Of a stretch of 64,000 bases of DNA, positions 8,092 through 16,908 are shown in pieces. A program made the translations under genes and the position numbers. The DNA lies in the NCBI GenBank assembly GCA_039888615.1, contig JBDQQS010000002.1. One strand, written 5' to 3'. The notes under the pieces were generated by a model. The model searched no databases and was not told where the DNA came from. It saw nothing but the letters and a program-made list of their open reading frames with translations. Source of the stretch: Flavimaribacter sp039888615 (GTDB lineage: Bacteria > Pseudomonadota > Alphaproteobacteria > Rhizobiales > Rhizobiaceae). Every line of letters starts with the position of its first letter. The stretch's first letter is position 1.

Positions 8092-9750
8092 ATGAGCTAC
8101 CTGCGCAAGCATGCTGCGCTAATTCTTGGCGCAACTTTTCTCGCTACGACCTGTTTTACTTCGCCGTCGCTTTCGGACGAACGTCCGGACGTAACCGTCG
8201 CCGTGCAGCAGATCGTCAACGCCGGCGCGCTAGACGTGCTGCGCGAGCAGTCGAATGTGGGCGCCCGCGTCTTCTATTCGATCTTCGAAACCCTGATCGA
8301 CTACGACCGCCAGCAGCCGGACCTGCCGCAGAAGCCGGGTCTCGCCACCGAATGGAAGCGCATCGACGACAAGACCGTCGAGCTGAAGCTGCGTCCCGGC
8401 GTCAAGTTCCACAATGGCGACGTCATGACCGCAGACGACGTTGTCTTTACCTTCTCCAAGGAGCGTTTCGGCCAGCTCGACGAGCAGGAAGCCGCCCGCA
8501 AGGAAGGCAACACGCTGTTCACGAACACCGCCAGCTCCAATTCGGTCGGCAAGGTTCCGCCGGCGGAAGTCGCGGCCGTCGCAAATCGCGCATGGCCCAA
8601 TCTCGACCGCGTCGAGAAAGTCGACGACATGACCGTGCGTTTCGTTTCCACGGTTCCGGATCCGACGCTTGAAGGCCGCATCTCCCGCTACGGCGCGGAA
8701 ATCCTTTCCAAGCGCGCCTATCAGGAAGCCGACAGCTGGCTGGACTTCGCCCGCAAGCCTGTCGGCACCGGCCCGTACAAGGTCGTCGACTTCAAGCCGG
8801 ACAATGTTCTGGTTCTCGAAGCCCATGACGAATACTGGGGTGGCGAGCCGCCGATCAAGACGCTTCGCTTCGTTGTGGTTCCGGAAGTCGCCAGCCGCGT
8901 CAACGGTCTGCTTTCCGGCGAGTACCAGTTCATCACCGACGTGCCTCCGGACCAGATCAAGACCATTGAGGACGACGCCAAGTTCGAAGTCGTCGGCGGC
9001 CCGATCACCAATCACCGCCTGATGGTGTTCGACAAGAACAACGGCCCGATGCAGAACCCGAAAATCCGTCAGGCCATGACGCACGCAATCGACCGCGACA
9101 CCATCGTCAGCGCCCTGTGGGGCGACCGCACGGCGGTTCCGGCCGGACTGCAGTGGGAATATTACGGCGACATGTTCCTGTCGGACTGGACCGTTCCTGA
9201 ATACGACCCGGAACTTGCAAAGAAGCTGGTTCAGGAGTCCGGCTATAACGGCGAACCGATCATCATGCGGGTTCTGAACAACTACTACACCAACCAGGTG
9301 TCGACGGCGCAGATCAACGCCGAAGCTTTCCGCCAGATCGGCCTGAATATCCAGATGGAAATGAAGGAAAACTGGCAGCAGATCTTCGACACCGGTTCCG
9401 GTCCGCGCATGGTTCGCGACTGGTCAAACTCGGCTCCGTTCCCGGATCCGGTCTCCTCGATCGTCAACCAGCATTGCCAGAACGGCCAGCAGCAGCAGGT
9501 CGGCGAGTGGACGAACGAGGAGTTCAACGAACTCTGCATCAAGCTTGAGACCTCGACGGATCTGGAGGAGCGCCGCGCGGCTTTCCAGCGGATGCTCGAG
9601 ATCGCCGAGCGTGAAGATCCCGCCTACACGGTTCTGCATCAGAGCGCGATCTTCTACGGCAAGCCGAAGAATATCGACTGGAGCTGGTCCGGCTTGCAGT
9701 CGATGGACTTCCGCGGCGACAACTTCAAGGTCAACAATCTGGCGAACTGA
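8092..9750 (+). CDS. ABC importer periplasmic solute-binding protein, family 5 (DppA/OppA type)
   Basis: The 552-residue protein starts with a signal peptide (MSYLRKHAALILGATFLATT, cleavage probably before about residue 30). It then shows the family-5 pattern: LRPGVKFHNGDVMTADDVVFTF, VGTGPYKVVDF and a late region with NPKIRQAMTHAIDRD. It binds peptides or similar small solutes in the periplasm for the permease and ATPase genes that follow in the same direction. A GC-rich hairpin separates it from the ATPase genes, the usual arrangement for making excess binding protein. The solute cannot be read from sequence; the upstream phosphodiesterase hints at a phosphorus-containing compound, but that is only inference. 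Confidence 0.88.
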   Translation: MSYLRKHAALILGATFLATTCFTSPSLSDERPDVTVAVQQIVNAGALDVLREQSNVGARVFYSIFETLIDYDRQQPDLPQKPGLATEWKRIDDKTVELKLRPGVKFHNGDVMTADDVVFTFSKERFGQLDEQEAARKEGNTLFTNTASSNSVGKVPPAEVAAVANRAWPNLDRVEKVDDMTVRFVSTVPDPTLEGRISRYGAEILSKRAYQEADSWLDFARKPVGTGPYKVVDFKPDNVLVLEAHDEYWGGEPPIKTLRFVVVPEVASRVNGLLSGEYQFITDVPPDQIKTIEDDAKFEVVGGPITNHRLMVFDKNNGPMQNPKIRQAMTHAIDRDTIVSALWGDRTAVPAGLQWEYYGDMFLSDWTVPEYDPELAKKLVQESGYNGEPIIMRVLNNYYTNQVSTAQINAEAFRQIGLNIQMEMKENWQQIFDTGSGPRMVRDWSNSAPFPDPVSSIVNQHCQNGQQQQVGEWTNEEFNELCIKLETSTDLEERRAAFQRMLEIAEREDPAYTVLHQSAIFYGKPKNIDWSWSGLQSMDFRGDNFKVNNLAN

Positions 9751-9762
9751 CCTTTCCGCAAA

Positions 9763-9798
9763 CGGGCCGGGACGTAATCGTTCCGGCCCGGTTCTTTT
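9763..9798 (+). terminator. Attenuator/terminator hairpin after the binding-protein gene
   Basis: CGGGCCGGGAC pairs with GTTCCGGCCCG (11 bp including one G-T pair) around the loop GTAATC, followed by GTTCTTTT. It lies 12 bp after the stop. It probably gives partial termination or mRNA 3'-end protection, so that binding protein exceeds transporter subunits. Confidence 0.7.
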
Positions 9799-9830
9799 GG
9801 GGGAGGTGAGGAGAGTCAGGGTTGAATTGA

Positions 9831-10847
9831 ATGGACGCGATAGTCTCGATACGCAACATGACGGTGGACTTTGATCAGGGCCACCGTTTCGTCCGTGCGC
9901 TGCACGGCATTTCACTGGACGTTGGACGCGGCGAAACCGTCGGGATCGTCGGGGAATCAGGATGCGGCAAGTCAATCACCTGGCTTGCGGCGCTCGGGCT
10001 TCTCGGAAAGCGCGCGCGCGTCGGCGGTCGGGTCATGATGGGCAGCAAGTCTCTCCTTGATCTGGACGAAAACGGCCTTGCCGATATTCGCGGCGGCAAG
10101 ATCGCGATGATCTTCCAGGATCCGTCGAGTTCGCTCAATCCGGTGCACCGGATCGGTCGCCAGATCGGCGAGGCGCTGCGTCTGCATCGCGGCCTGCGCG
10201 GCGGCGCGGCAAAGGCGGAGGCCAAGCGCTTGCTTGACCGCGTCGGCATATCCAACGCCGCCCAGCGGCTGAACGAATATCCGCACGAACTCTCCGGCGG
10301 CATGAACCAGCGCGTTATGATCGCGATGGCGCTCGCGGGCGAGCCGGAAGTCCTGATCGCCGACGAGCCGACGACGGCGCTCGACGTGACGATCCAGGCG
10401 CAGATCCTCGATCTGTTGCGTGAACTGAGCGCAGACAACGAAATGGCGCTGGTTTTGATTTCGCACGATCTCGGCGTCGTCGCCGACATGACGGAACGGG
10501 TGGCGGTGATGTATTGCGGCCGGATCATCGAGCAGGCTGCGACCGACGCCCTGTTTTCGCGGCCGGTCCATCCCTATACGCGCGGCCTGATCGCGGCGCT
10601 GCCGGATATCGTCGGACCGAAACGGCGCCTGGCGTCGATCCCCGGAACGGTGCCGCCGCCGGACAGGCTTCCGCCCGGCTGCAGTTTCGCGCCACGGTGC
10701 GCCAGAGCCGACCAGGCTTGCAGGGACAGTCAGCCCGAACTCGCAGGAATCGGAGGCCAAGGTCACGACGTTTCCTGCCTGCACGCTACCGAGCTGGCGA
10801 TGACCGCCATGCGCGAGGCAGCCAGCAATGAAATGGAACGGGCATGA
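9831..10847 (+). CDS. Oligopeptide/dipeptide ABC importer ATPase (DppD-like)
   Basis: This 338-residue ATPase has Walker A GESGCGKS, signature LSGGMNQR and Walker B LIADEPTTALD, then the C-terminal oligopeptide-importer extension with PPPDRLPPGCSFAPRCARA. Cysteines in that extension are typical of the Dpp/Opp group. It sits on the cytosolic face and pairs with the second ATPase to power import. It overlaps the next ATPase gene by 4 bp (ATGA). Confidence 0.9.
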   Translation: MDAIVSIRNMTVDFDQGHRFVRALHGISLDVGRGETVGIVGESGCGKSITWLAALGLLGKRARVGGRVMMGSKSLLDLDENGLADIRGGKIAMIFQDPSSSLNPVHRIGRQIGEALRLHRGLRGGAAKAEAKRLLDRVGISNAAQRLNEYPHELSGGMNQRVMIAMALAGEPEVLIADEPTTALDVTIQAQILDLLRELSADNEMALVLISHDLGVVADMTERVAVMYCGRIIEQAATDALFSRPVHPYTRGLIAALPDIVGPKRRLASIPGTVPPPDRLPPGCSFAPRCARADQACRDSQPELAGIGGQGHDVSCLHATELAMTAMREAASNEMERA

Positions 10848-11857
10848 ACGCTGCAGACAAACCGCTGCTTTCTGTGACCAACCTCAAGCGGCACTATGAT
10901 GTGCGACTGCCCGGAGGATTGTTCGGAACGCCGGCCACGCTGAAGGCGGTGGACGGGATTTCGTTCGAAATCATGAAAGGCAAGACGCTTGGCCTTGTGG
11001 GGGAATCCGGTTGCGGCAAGTCGACGACCGCAAAGCTGGTGCTCGGACATATCCCCGTCACCGCCGGAGAGATACGCTTCGACGGCGAAACGGTGACGGC
11101 GAACCACAATGCGCAATGGCGCGCAATGCGGCGGCGCATGCAGATGATCTATCAGGATCCGCTGGGCGCGCTCGACCGCCGGCTGAGCGTCGCCGACCAG
11201 ATCGGCGAGCCCATCCAGATCCACGCGCCGGAAACGCCGAAGGCCGAGAGGGACGAACGGGTCGCCTCTCTGATGGCCAACGTCGGATTGCGCCGCGACA
11301 TGGCGGACCGGTTTCCGCACGAATTGTCGGGCGGGCAGCGCCAGCGTGTGGTCATTGCAAGGGCGCTTTCCCTGAAACCCGATCTGCTGGTGGGCGACGA
11401 GCCGGTGTCCGCCCTGGATGTCTCCATCCAGGCGCAGGTCCTGAACCTGCTCGACGATCTTCGACAGAGCACCGGTTTTACCGCGCTGTTCATCAGCCAC
11501 GACCTGAAGGTGGTGCGGCAGATGTCGGACCGCGTCGCCGTGATGTATCTCGGCCGGATCGTGGAATCGGGCGCTCCGGAAGAAGTCTTTCGCAGGCCGC
11601 AGCACCCCTACACGCAAGCGCTGGTGTCGGCGATCCCGACAATCCGGCGCAGCGCTGTCTCAAACCGCATCGTGCTCAAGGGCGATCCGCCGAATCCGGT
11701 CAACGCGCCATCGGGATGTCCCTTCCATACGCGGTGTCCCGCCGCCATTGCGCAATGCAAATCGGAGGTTCCGGCGCTGCTTGAGACCGCCGGGCACAAG
11801 GTCGCCTGTCATCTTGTCAACAACGCGCCGGCCGGCGCCGGCATTGCGGCGGAGTAG
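10844..11857 (+). CDS. Oligopeptide/dipeptide ABC importer ATPase (DppF-like)
   Basis: The 337-residue second ATPase has Walker A GESGCGKS, signature LSGGQRQR and VGDEPVSALD, and the C-terminal GCPFHTRCPAAIAQC extension of the family. The DppF type is indicated by its longer N-terminus (LKRHYDVRLPGGLFGTP) before the Walker A region. Two bases separate its stop from the permease start, so all transporter genes are co-transcribed. Confidence 0.9.
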   Translation: MNAADKPLLSVTNLKRHYDVRLPGGLFGTPATLKAVDGISFEIMKGKTLGLVGESGCGKSTTAKLVLGHIPVTAGEIRFDGETVTANHNAQWRAMRRRMQMIYQDPLGALDRRLSVADQIGEPIQIHAPETPKAERDERVASLMANVGLRRDMADRFPHELSGGQRQRVVIARALSLKPDLLVGDEPVSALDVSIQAQVLNLLDDLRQSTGFTALFISHDLKVVRQMSDRVAVMYLGRIVESGAPEEVFRRPQHPYTQALVSAIPTIRRSAVSNRIVLKGDPPNPVNAPSGCPFHTRCPAAIAQCKSEVPALLETAGHKVACHLVNNAPAGAGIAAE

Positions 11858-11859
11858 TC

Positions 11860-12795
11860 ATGCTGCGTTACACATTCCTGCGCATCTTTCGCGCGCTCAT
11901 CACCGTTACCCTGATCGTTTCGCTCGCCTTTGTCATCCTGCGGATGTCCGGCGATCCGGCGATCATCATTCTCGGACCGGAAGCGCCGCCAGAAGCCTAT
12001 GCGGCGTTTCGCTCCAACTGGGGGCTCGATCAGCCGATCTGGATCCAGTACCTGAAATTTTTCGGCGCGGTGTCGCAGGGTGATCTCGGCAATTCGATGC
12101 GTGACGGCCGCTCCGCCCTGCAGGTGGTTGGCGAACGGGTGCCGCTGACCCTGGCGATCACCATTCCCGCGCTTTTCCTGAAGATCCTCATCGGACTACC
12201 CGCCGGCATTTGCGCGGCGCTCTATCGCAACACCTATATCGACCGGTTGATCATGACCGTGTCCGTGATGGGCTTTACCGTGCCGAGCTTCGTTCTCGGA
12301 CTGGTGCTGGCCCTGATTTTCGCGGTGAAACTGGGCTGGCTGCCGTCCGGCGGGTCCGGCACCTGGCAGCACGCCATTCTGCCCATCCTGACCATGGGTC
12401 TGATCGGCGCCGCCGTTATCGCGCGCTTCACGCGTTCGGCCATGCTGGAAGTGCTCGGGCAACCCTATATCCGCGCCGCTTCGGCAAAGGGACTGGTCTG
12501 GCGCGACGTCGTGACGTCGCACGCCTTGCCGAACGCCGCCATTCCGACGCTGACCATCGTCGGTTTCATGGTCGGCTCGCTCGTCGCCGGCGCCGTCGTC
12601 GTCGAAAGCGTGTTTTCCTGGCCCGGTGTTGGACGATTGCTGGTGACGGCCGTCGCCAATCGCGACCTGGCGGTCGTGCAGGTGATTCTGCTCTTTATCG
12701 GCTTCACCATGGTGTTCGCCAATCTCACGGTCGATCTCCTTTATGGCTGGGTCGACCCGAGGCTCAGAACGAAACAGCTTCAGGCGGGGAGCTAG
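11860..12795 (+). CDS. ABC importer permease (DppB-like)
   Basis: The 311-residue inner-membrane protein has a first helix at residues 9-30, then five more. The inner-membrane-component (EAA) loop reads IRAASAKGLVWRDVVTSHAL. The C-terminal sequence DLLYGWVDPRLR is typical of DppB permeases. It forms the translocation pore with the DppC-like subunit encoded next. Confidence 0.9.
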   Translation: MLRYTFLRIFRALITVTLIVSLAFVILRMSGDPAIIILGPEAPPEAYAAFRSNWGLDQPIWIQYLKFFGAVSQGDLGNSMRDGRSALQVVGERVPLTLAITIPALFLKILIGLPAGICAALYRNTYIDRLIMTVSVMGFTVPSFVLGLVLALIFAVKLGWLPSGGSGTWQHAILPILTMGLIGAAVIARFTRSAMLEVLGQPYIRAASAKGLVWRDVVTSHALPNAAIPTLTIVGFMVGSLVAGAVVVESVFSWPGVGRLLVTAVANRDLAVVQVILLFIGFTMVFANLTVDLLYGWVDPRLRTKQLQAGS

Positions 12796-12800
12796 GCGCA

Positions 12801-13715
12801 ATGACACTCGAACTCAACGATCCCAAGAGCCTCGCCGAGGACAGCGGCTCGGGCAGCGTATTCACCGCCAAGGACAGGCTGACCGCGTTTTTCGAAACCT
12901 GGCCGCCGCTGGTGCTTTTCGCGCTGTTCTGGATTGCGCTCTGCGCCGTCGTCGTGGCGTTTGCGCCGCTGATCGCGCCGTACGACTTCATGGCGATGGA
13001 TCTGCCGTCGCGCCTGACCCCGCCGGTTTTCTTCGGCGGCGTGTGGACGCACCCGCTTGGAACGGACGAACTGGGTCGCGACGTGCTTTCGCGGTTGATC
13101 ATCTCGATCCGCATTTCCGTCGTGATCGCGTTTCTTTCCACCCTGATCGCGGCGACGCTTGGCGTGACGCTTGGCTTTCTCGCCGCCTATTTCCGGGGCA
13201 GGGTGGAGCAACTGATCCTGATCCTCATCGACGCACAGGCTTCGATGCCGTTCATGATCATCGCGCTCGCCGTGCTCGCCTTTCTCGGCAACTCGCTGAC
13301 CCTTTTCGTGATCCTGATGGGTTTCTACGGATGGGAGAGGATCGCCCGCATTGCGCGCGGGCTCGCTATTTCTGCAAACGAGCAAGGGTATGCGACGGCC
13401 GTGCGCGACCTCGGCGCCTCGCCCTGGCGCATCTATTCGCGTCATATCCTGCCGAATATAGCCTCGACGCTGATCGTCTCCATGACGCTGAATTTTCCAG
13501 AGGTCATTCTGCTGGAATCCGGATTGTCCTTTCTGGGACTTGGCATCCAGCCGCCGATGACATCGCTCGGCAACATGGTCGGCTATGGACGCGACTACAT
13601 CCAGTCGGCCCCGTGGATCATGCTCGCGCCGAGTGTTGCTATCGTGCTGACGACGCTTTCCATTTCGATCGTCGGCGACTGGATGCGCGACCTGTTCGAC
13701 CCGACCCTCAAATAG
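12801..13715 (+). CDS. ABC importer permease (DppC-like)
   Basis: The 304-residue permease has an N-terminal cytosolic tail, a first helix near residues 32-54 and the hallmark HPLGTDELGRDVLSRLI. Its EAA loop reads YATAVRDLGASPWRIYSRHI and the end reads GDWMRDLFDPTLK. The ATG at 12801 follows the DppB stop by 5 bases and gives the normal DppC length; the frame is open far upstream to 12210, but that stretch only shadows the DppB gene. This is the last transporter gene; a small hairpin follows its stop. Confidence 0.88.
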   Translation: MTLELNDPKSLAEDSGSGSVFTAKDRLTAFFETWPPLVLFALFWIALCAVVVAFAPLIAPYDFMAMDLPSRLTPPVFFGGVWTHPLGTDELGRDVLSRLIISIRISVVIAFLSTLIAATLGVTLGFLAAYFRGRVEQLILILIDAQASMPFMIIALAVLAFLGNSLTLFVILMGFYGWERIARIARGLAISANEQGYATAVRDLGASPWRIYSRHILPNIASTLIVSMTLNFPEVILLESGLSFLGLGIQPPMTSLGNMVGYGRDYIQSAPWIMLAPSVAIVLTTLSISIVGDWMRDLFDPTLK

Positions 13716-13731
13716 GTCGAGGCCCCTCGAC
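13716..13731 (+). terminator. Short hairpin after the ABC importer operon
   Basis: GTCGAGG-CC-CCTCGAC is a perfect inverted repeat touching the stop codon. It lacks a T-run, so it may only mark the transcript end. Confidence 0.4.
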
Positions 13732-13889
13732 GAACTTGACGGGCGCAAATTTTAGGAAAGGGCTCGAATATCGCGGCAATCCTCTCTAAAAGGATGGCCG
13801 AGTTCATTCGCGATCAGCCGCATTTCGGGCGGCTGGCGGCAGCGGATGTTGTCGATTGTGAACATCGTTCGAGCTTGAAGGGAATACAT

Positions 13890-14456
13890 ATGGCACTGGT
13901 GCAAATCGTCGTCGGAAGCGTCAGGGAAAAACGCATAGGCCGGAAGGTTGCCGACTGGTTCATGGAAACCGGAGCCGGCAGGGATGACTTCGAGCTCGAA
14001 CTGGTCGATCTCAAGGAGGTCAATCTCCCGCTGTTCGACGAACCGAACCACCCGCGATTCGCCAATTATGTACATGATCACACGAAAGCCTGGAGCGAGA
14101 CCGTCGCGCGGGCAGACGGCTTTGTATTCGTGACGCCCGAATACAATCACAGCTTTCCACCGGCGCTGAAAAACGCAATCGACTATCTCAGCCAGGAATG
14201 GAAATTCAAACCGGCGGGTTTCGTGAGCTACGGCGGCGTCGCCGCGGGCACGCGCGCCGTCCAGGCGTTGAAGCCGGTTCTCGCCTGTTTCCAGATGCCG
14301 TTGGTGCTGGAAAATGTGCATATTCCATTCGTCGGCTCGCTCTTCAACCAGGACGGCGCCTTCGTTCCGCCGGACGGTCTGGATGACGCCGCGCGCCTGC
14401 TGCACGATCGCATGGCGTTCTGGATCGAGCAGCAGGCCGGGTTGCGGGAGTCTTAA
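13890..14456 (+). CDS. NAD(P)H-dependent FMN reductase (flavodoxin-like fold)
   Basis: The 188-residue protein shows IVVGSVREKRIGRKVADWF at the N-terminus (FMN phosphate loop), LPLFDEP and the family motif FVTPEYNHSFPPALKNAIDYL. These match the NADPH-dependent FMN/quinone reductase family (ChrR/YieF/Lot6 type), cytosolic enzymes that reduce flavin, quinones or metals. The ATG at 13890 is preferred because GAAGGGAA lies just upstream and it opens directly into the first strand. Its stop is 3 bp from the convergent porin stop. Confidence 0.87.
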   Translation: MALVQIVVGSVREKRIGRKVADWFMETGAGRDDFELELVDLKEVNLPLFDEPNHPRFANYVHDHTKAWSETVARADGFVFVTPEYNHSFPPALKNAIDYLSQEWKFKPAGFVSYGGVAAGTRAVQALKPVLACFQMPLVLENVHIPFVGSLFNQDGAFVPPDGLDDAARLLHDRMAFWIEQQAGLRES

Positions 14457-14459
14457 GGC

Positions 14460-15644
14460 TCAGAACTTGACGAAGGCGCCGGAGATGATCGCGAGGCCGT
14501 CGCGATAGGAGGCGTCCGTCGCCTCGTAGCGATAGCTGCGGACGCCGATATAGAATTTCGTCTCCCAATCCTTCACGTCCTGGACGAATTGAAATCCCCA
14601 GGATCGGCTGACGTCGTCGTCGGAATTGATCGAATCTCCGAGATAGGCGTCGACGGAGAAGGCTGTCTTTCCAAATTCGAACCAGTCGACCTGATAGCCG
14701 AGCTTGCCGTAGGCGTAGCGGCTGGTCTGCCCGGATTCCTGGCGCTCTGCGGCTGCGAGGGTCAGGCTTAATCCGCTTGGATCGTGGAGCGCGGACACCG
14801 AGCCGTCGATGATCGTCTCGTCGCCCGCAAAGGTTTGCGACCAGGCGACCGCCCCCGATAGTCTGACCTGGCCAAGCTTCTGCGCATAACGCAACGAAAC
14901 GTCCCAGCCGAGATTGTCCTTTCGATCCGGTACGATCGTTTCTCCGATGGATCCCGACAGGATAAAGCCGTTCCAGCTTGGCGTGTCGTAGCGAAAGCGC
15001 AACCGCCGCCCGAAACCGTCCATGTTCTCGAAGGTGTTTCTCACCTCGATGTCGGACAATGACCCGTCGGCGAGCCGGTATAATTGTCCGCCGGCGATCC
15101 TTTCCACCCGCGACTGGCCCGCCAATGCGGTGTTGGAGAGGTCGACTTCGGCCGATCCATCCGACGCCATGCTTCCCTGACCGAGCCAGACGGTTCCGTA
15201 GGTTTCGCTGACCACATAAAACTCCGCCTTGCGGAGATTGGTTTCCCAATCGATCGGATTGTCATTCTGATTGACCACCTTGGTGGAATAAGGCGCCCAT
15301 CCAAACTCGACTTTGCCGGTCCACTGCCAATCGTCGTACTGCGGCGATTTCAACTGGAAGCCGAACCGCGATTCCGATCCCCAATTGTCGACCGGAAAAT
15401 AGGAGCGGGTCGACGCGCCGTCGTCGTAAGAAAGCAACGCCTTGTTCAAATGTCCGTAGAAGCGCAGCGAGAAACCGGCTTCCTGCAACAATCGACGCGG
15501 TCTGGCGCCCTGTGTGACGACGGCTTCGTCGTCGACCAGATCCTCGGTCGAGAGCGTCACGGGATCGTCTGCGTGCGCTACGCCATGCCAGACGCTGGCG
15601 GCGGCAAGAGCCAGCAGAGCCGATCTGTGAGCGGATCTCTTCAT
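14460..15644 (-). CDS. Outer-membrane porin
   Basis: The 394-residue protein has a signal peptide (MKRSAHRSALLALAAASVWHG, cleavage after AHA near residue 25). It then consists of alternating amphipathic beta strands with short Asp/Gly-rich turns and ends in FVKF, the C-terminal aromatic residue required for outer-membrane barrel assembly. Motifs such as FRFYGHLNKALLSYDD-like strands and SRFGFQLKSP resemble alphaproteobacterial general porins. It is 19 bp downstream of the lipoprotein hydrolase gene, so the two are likely co-transcribed. Substrate selectivity is unknown. Confidence 0.8.
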   Translation of the reverse strand: MKRSAHRSALLALAAASVWHGVAHADDPVTLSTEDLVDDEAVVTQGARPRRLLQEAGFSLRFYGHLNKALLSYDDGASTRSYFPVDNWGSESRFGFQLKSPQYDDWQWTGKVEFGWAPYSTKVVNQNDNPIDWETNLRKAEFYVVSETYGTVWLGQGSMASDGSAEVDLSNTALAGQSRVERIAGGQLYRLADGSLSDIEVRNTFENMDGFGRRLRFRYDTPSWNGFILSGSIGETIVPDRKDNLGWDVSLRYAQKLGQVRLSGAVAWSQTFAGDETIIDGSVSALHDPSGLSLTLAAAERQESGQTSRYAYGKLGYQVDWFEFGKTAFSVDAYLGDSINSDDDVSRSWGFQFVQDVKDWETKFYIGVRSYRYEATDASYRDGLAIISGAFVKF

Positions 15645-15663
15645 GGCAAGGGTTTCCGCGGCC

Positions 15664-16812
15664 TCACTGGTTCAGCAGCAATGGGCCCTGACCAAGCAGT
15701 ATGATGGGTGCGCTGGCCAGATCCGTTGCAAGCCGCTTGAAGGTTAGGTCGTTGTCGGCGTCGTTGGCGATGCTTCCCTGTGATTCCAGCCGCCTTCCGA
15801 TCAGTTGAACGACTTCCGGCGCATCGGCGAATTTGGTGTGGTGCAGACTGGTTTTGTCATCGATCTGCGACAGGTCGACAACCGCGACCCCAAGCTCCGC
15901 GAGCCTCTGGGAATCGGCGTTGCCGACGCGGTTGATCCCGCCTGCGATTCTCTGGGATACGGACAGGGCGCGGTCATTTTCCGATATCATGACCCAGAAC
16001 TGCCGCCTGTCTGCCGGCAAGTCGTCAAGCTGGGTCGTAAACAGATCCATATCGATATCCGGCGACGCCAGGATGATGTTCTTTACACGGCCCGATGTGT
16101 CGTACCTGCCCTGAAGATGGGCTTGCCGTATCGCTTCGACGGTCAAGAGGTTGCCCATGGAGTGCGCCATGATATCGAACTCGACTGGACCTGCCTGGGC
16201 GAGAAGCGTTGCGCCTTCGATCAGCCTGTCGCGGGCCGAGAGAGCGCTGTTCATATCGTAGACGTAGTTCCATGTCTTGCCGCGGGAGGCCCAACTGAAC
16301 ACAACCGGGATTCCTTGGAAATTCATGTCGTTGGCCAATTGCGCCGTGCGCAAAATAGCCGCGGTCATCGTGGTGTTGTAACCATGGACGAAGAGCAGGA
16401 TGCGTTTGTCAGAATTCGGCAGTTCGGCGAGTTCGCCGCCGATGCTTGCCTGAAACTGTTTTGCGTCGTTGAAGATGACCGGATCGATGATGGTGAAGTT
16501 CTTACGCGGATCCGGCGGGCCTTTGTCAGACCTTTCGATTTCGCCCGTCTGGTGATCAGGCGGGATGGTGACGGTGACGCGGGCAAGGCCAAGGCCCTCG
16601 CTGCGTTCTCCCGAATACATCAAGGAGGGATCATCCGACGCCGCGCGTGTCGTCATCACATAGACGTCGCGCTTCTTGACGCCGTAGGCGTTGACTGCCT
16701 GAGCCGGCGCGGCAAGACCAATGATATTGTCCGGAGGTCCGGAGCAGCCGTTCAACACGATGCCGAGAACGAGCGCCGGAAGCAGTATTTGCAGCAGTTT
16801 CATATGTTTCAT
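15664..16812 (-). CDS. Lipoprotein alpha/beta hydrolase (DUF900 family)
   Basis: The 382-residue protein begins with a lipoprotein signal ending in the lipobox LNGC (Cys about residue 23). The hydrolase part contains RILLFVHGYNTTMTAAILR, the strand VVFSWASRGKTWNYVYD and the nucleophile elbow DIMAHSMGNLLTVEAI (Ser in H-S-M-G). A later Asp lies in IILASPDIDMDLF and a His in LHHTKFAD. These match DUF900 esterase-like proteins. It is anchored in the cell envelope; the substrate is unknown. A second ATG (MKLLQ) three codons in is an equally good start. Confidence 0.82.
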   Translation of the reverse strand: MKHMKLLQILLPALVLGIVLNGCSGPPDNIIGLAAPAQAVNAYGVKKRDVYVMTTRAASDDPSLMYSGERSEGLGLARVTVTIPPDHQTGEIERSDKGPPDPRKNFTIIDPVIFNDAKQFQASIGGELAELPNSDKRILLFVHGYNTTMTAAILRTAQLANDMNFQGIPVVFSWASRGKTWNYVYDMNSALSARDRLIEGATLLAQAGPVEFDIMAHSMGNLLTVEAIRQAHLQGRYDTSGRVKNIILASPDIDMDLFTTQLDDLPADRRQFWVMISENDRALSVSQRIAGGINRVGNADSQRLAELGVAVVDLSQIDDKTSLHHTKFADAPEVVQLIGRRLESQGSIANDADNDLTFKRLATDLASAPIILLGQGPLLLNQ

Positions 16813-16908
16813 GGCAGCCAGATCAACCGGCCTTAATGTGACTGGCCGCAGAAGAATTTTACGCTAGACAAGAAACCGGGCGGACCTTCAGGCCCGCCCG
16901 GCGGAGGG

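Noticed and set aside
12210..12800. N-terminal extension of the dppC frame
   Set aside because: The frame is open but Arg-rich and overlaps dppB completely; the ATG at 12801 after the dppB stop gives the normal protein.
12792..13748. 318-codon minus-strand frame opposite dppC
   Set aside because: Composition is dominated by Arg, His, Asp and Glu, typical of antisense frames of GC-rich membrane-protein genes; the plus-strand permease is certain.
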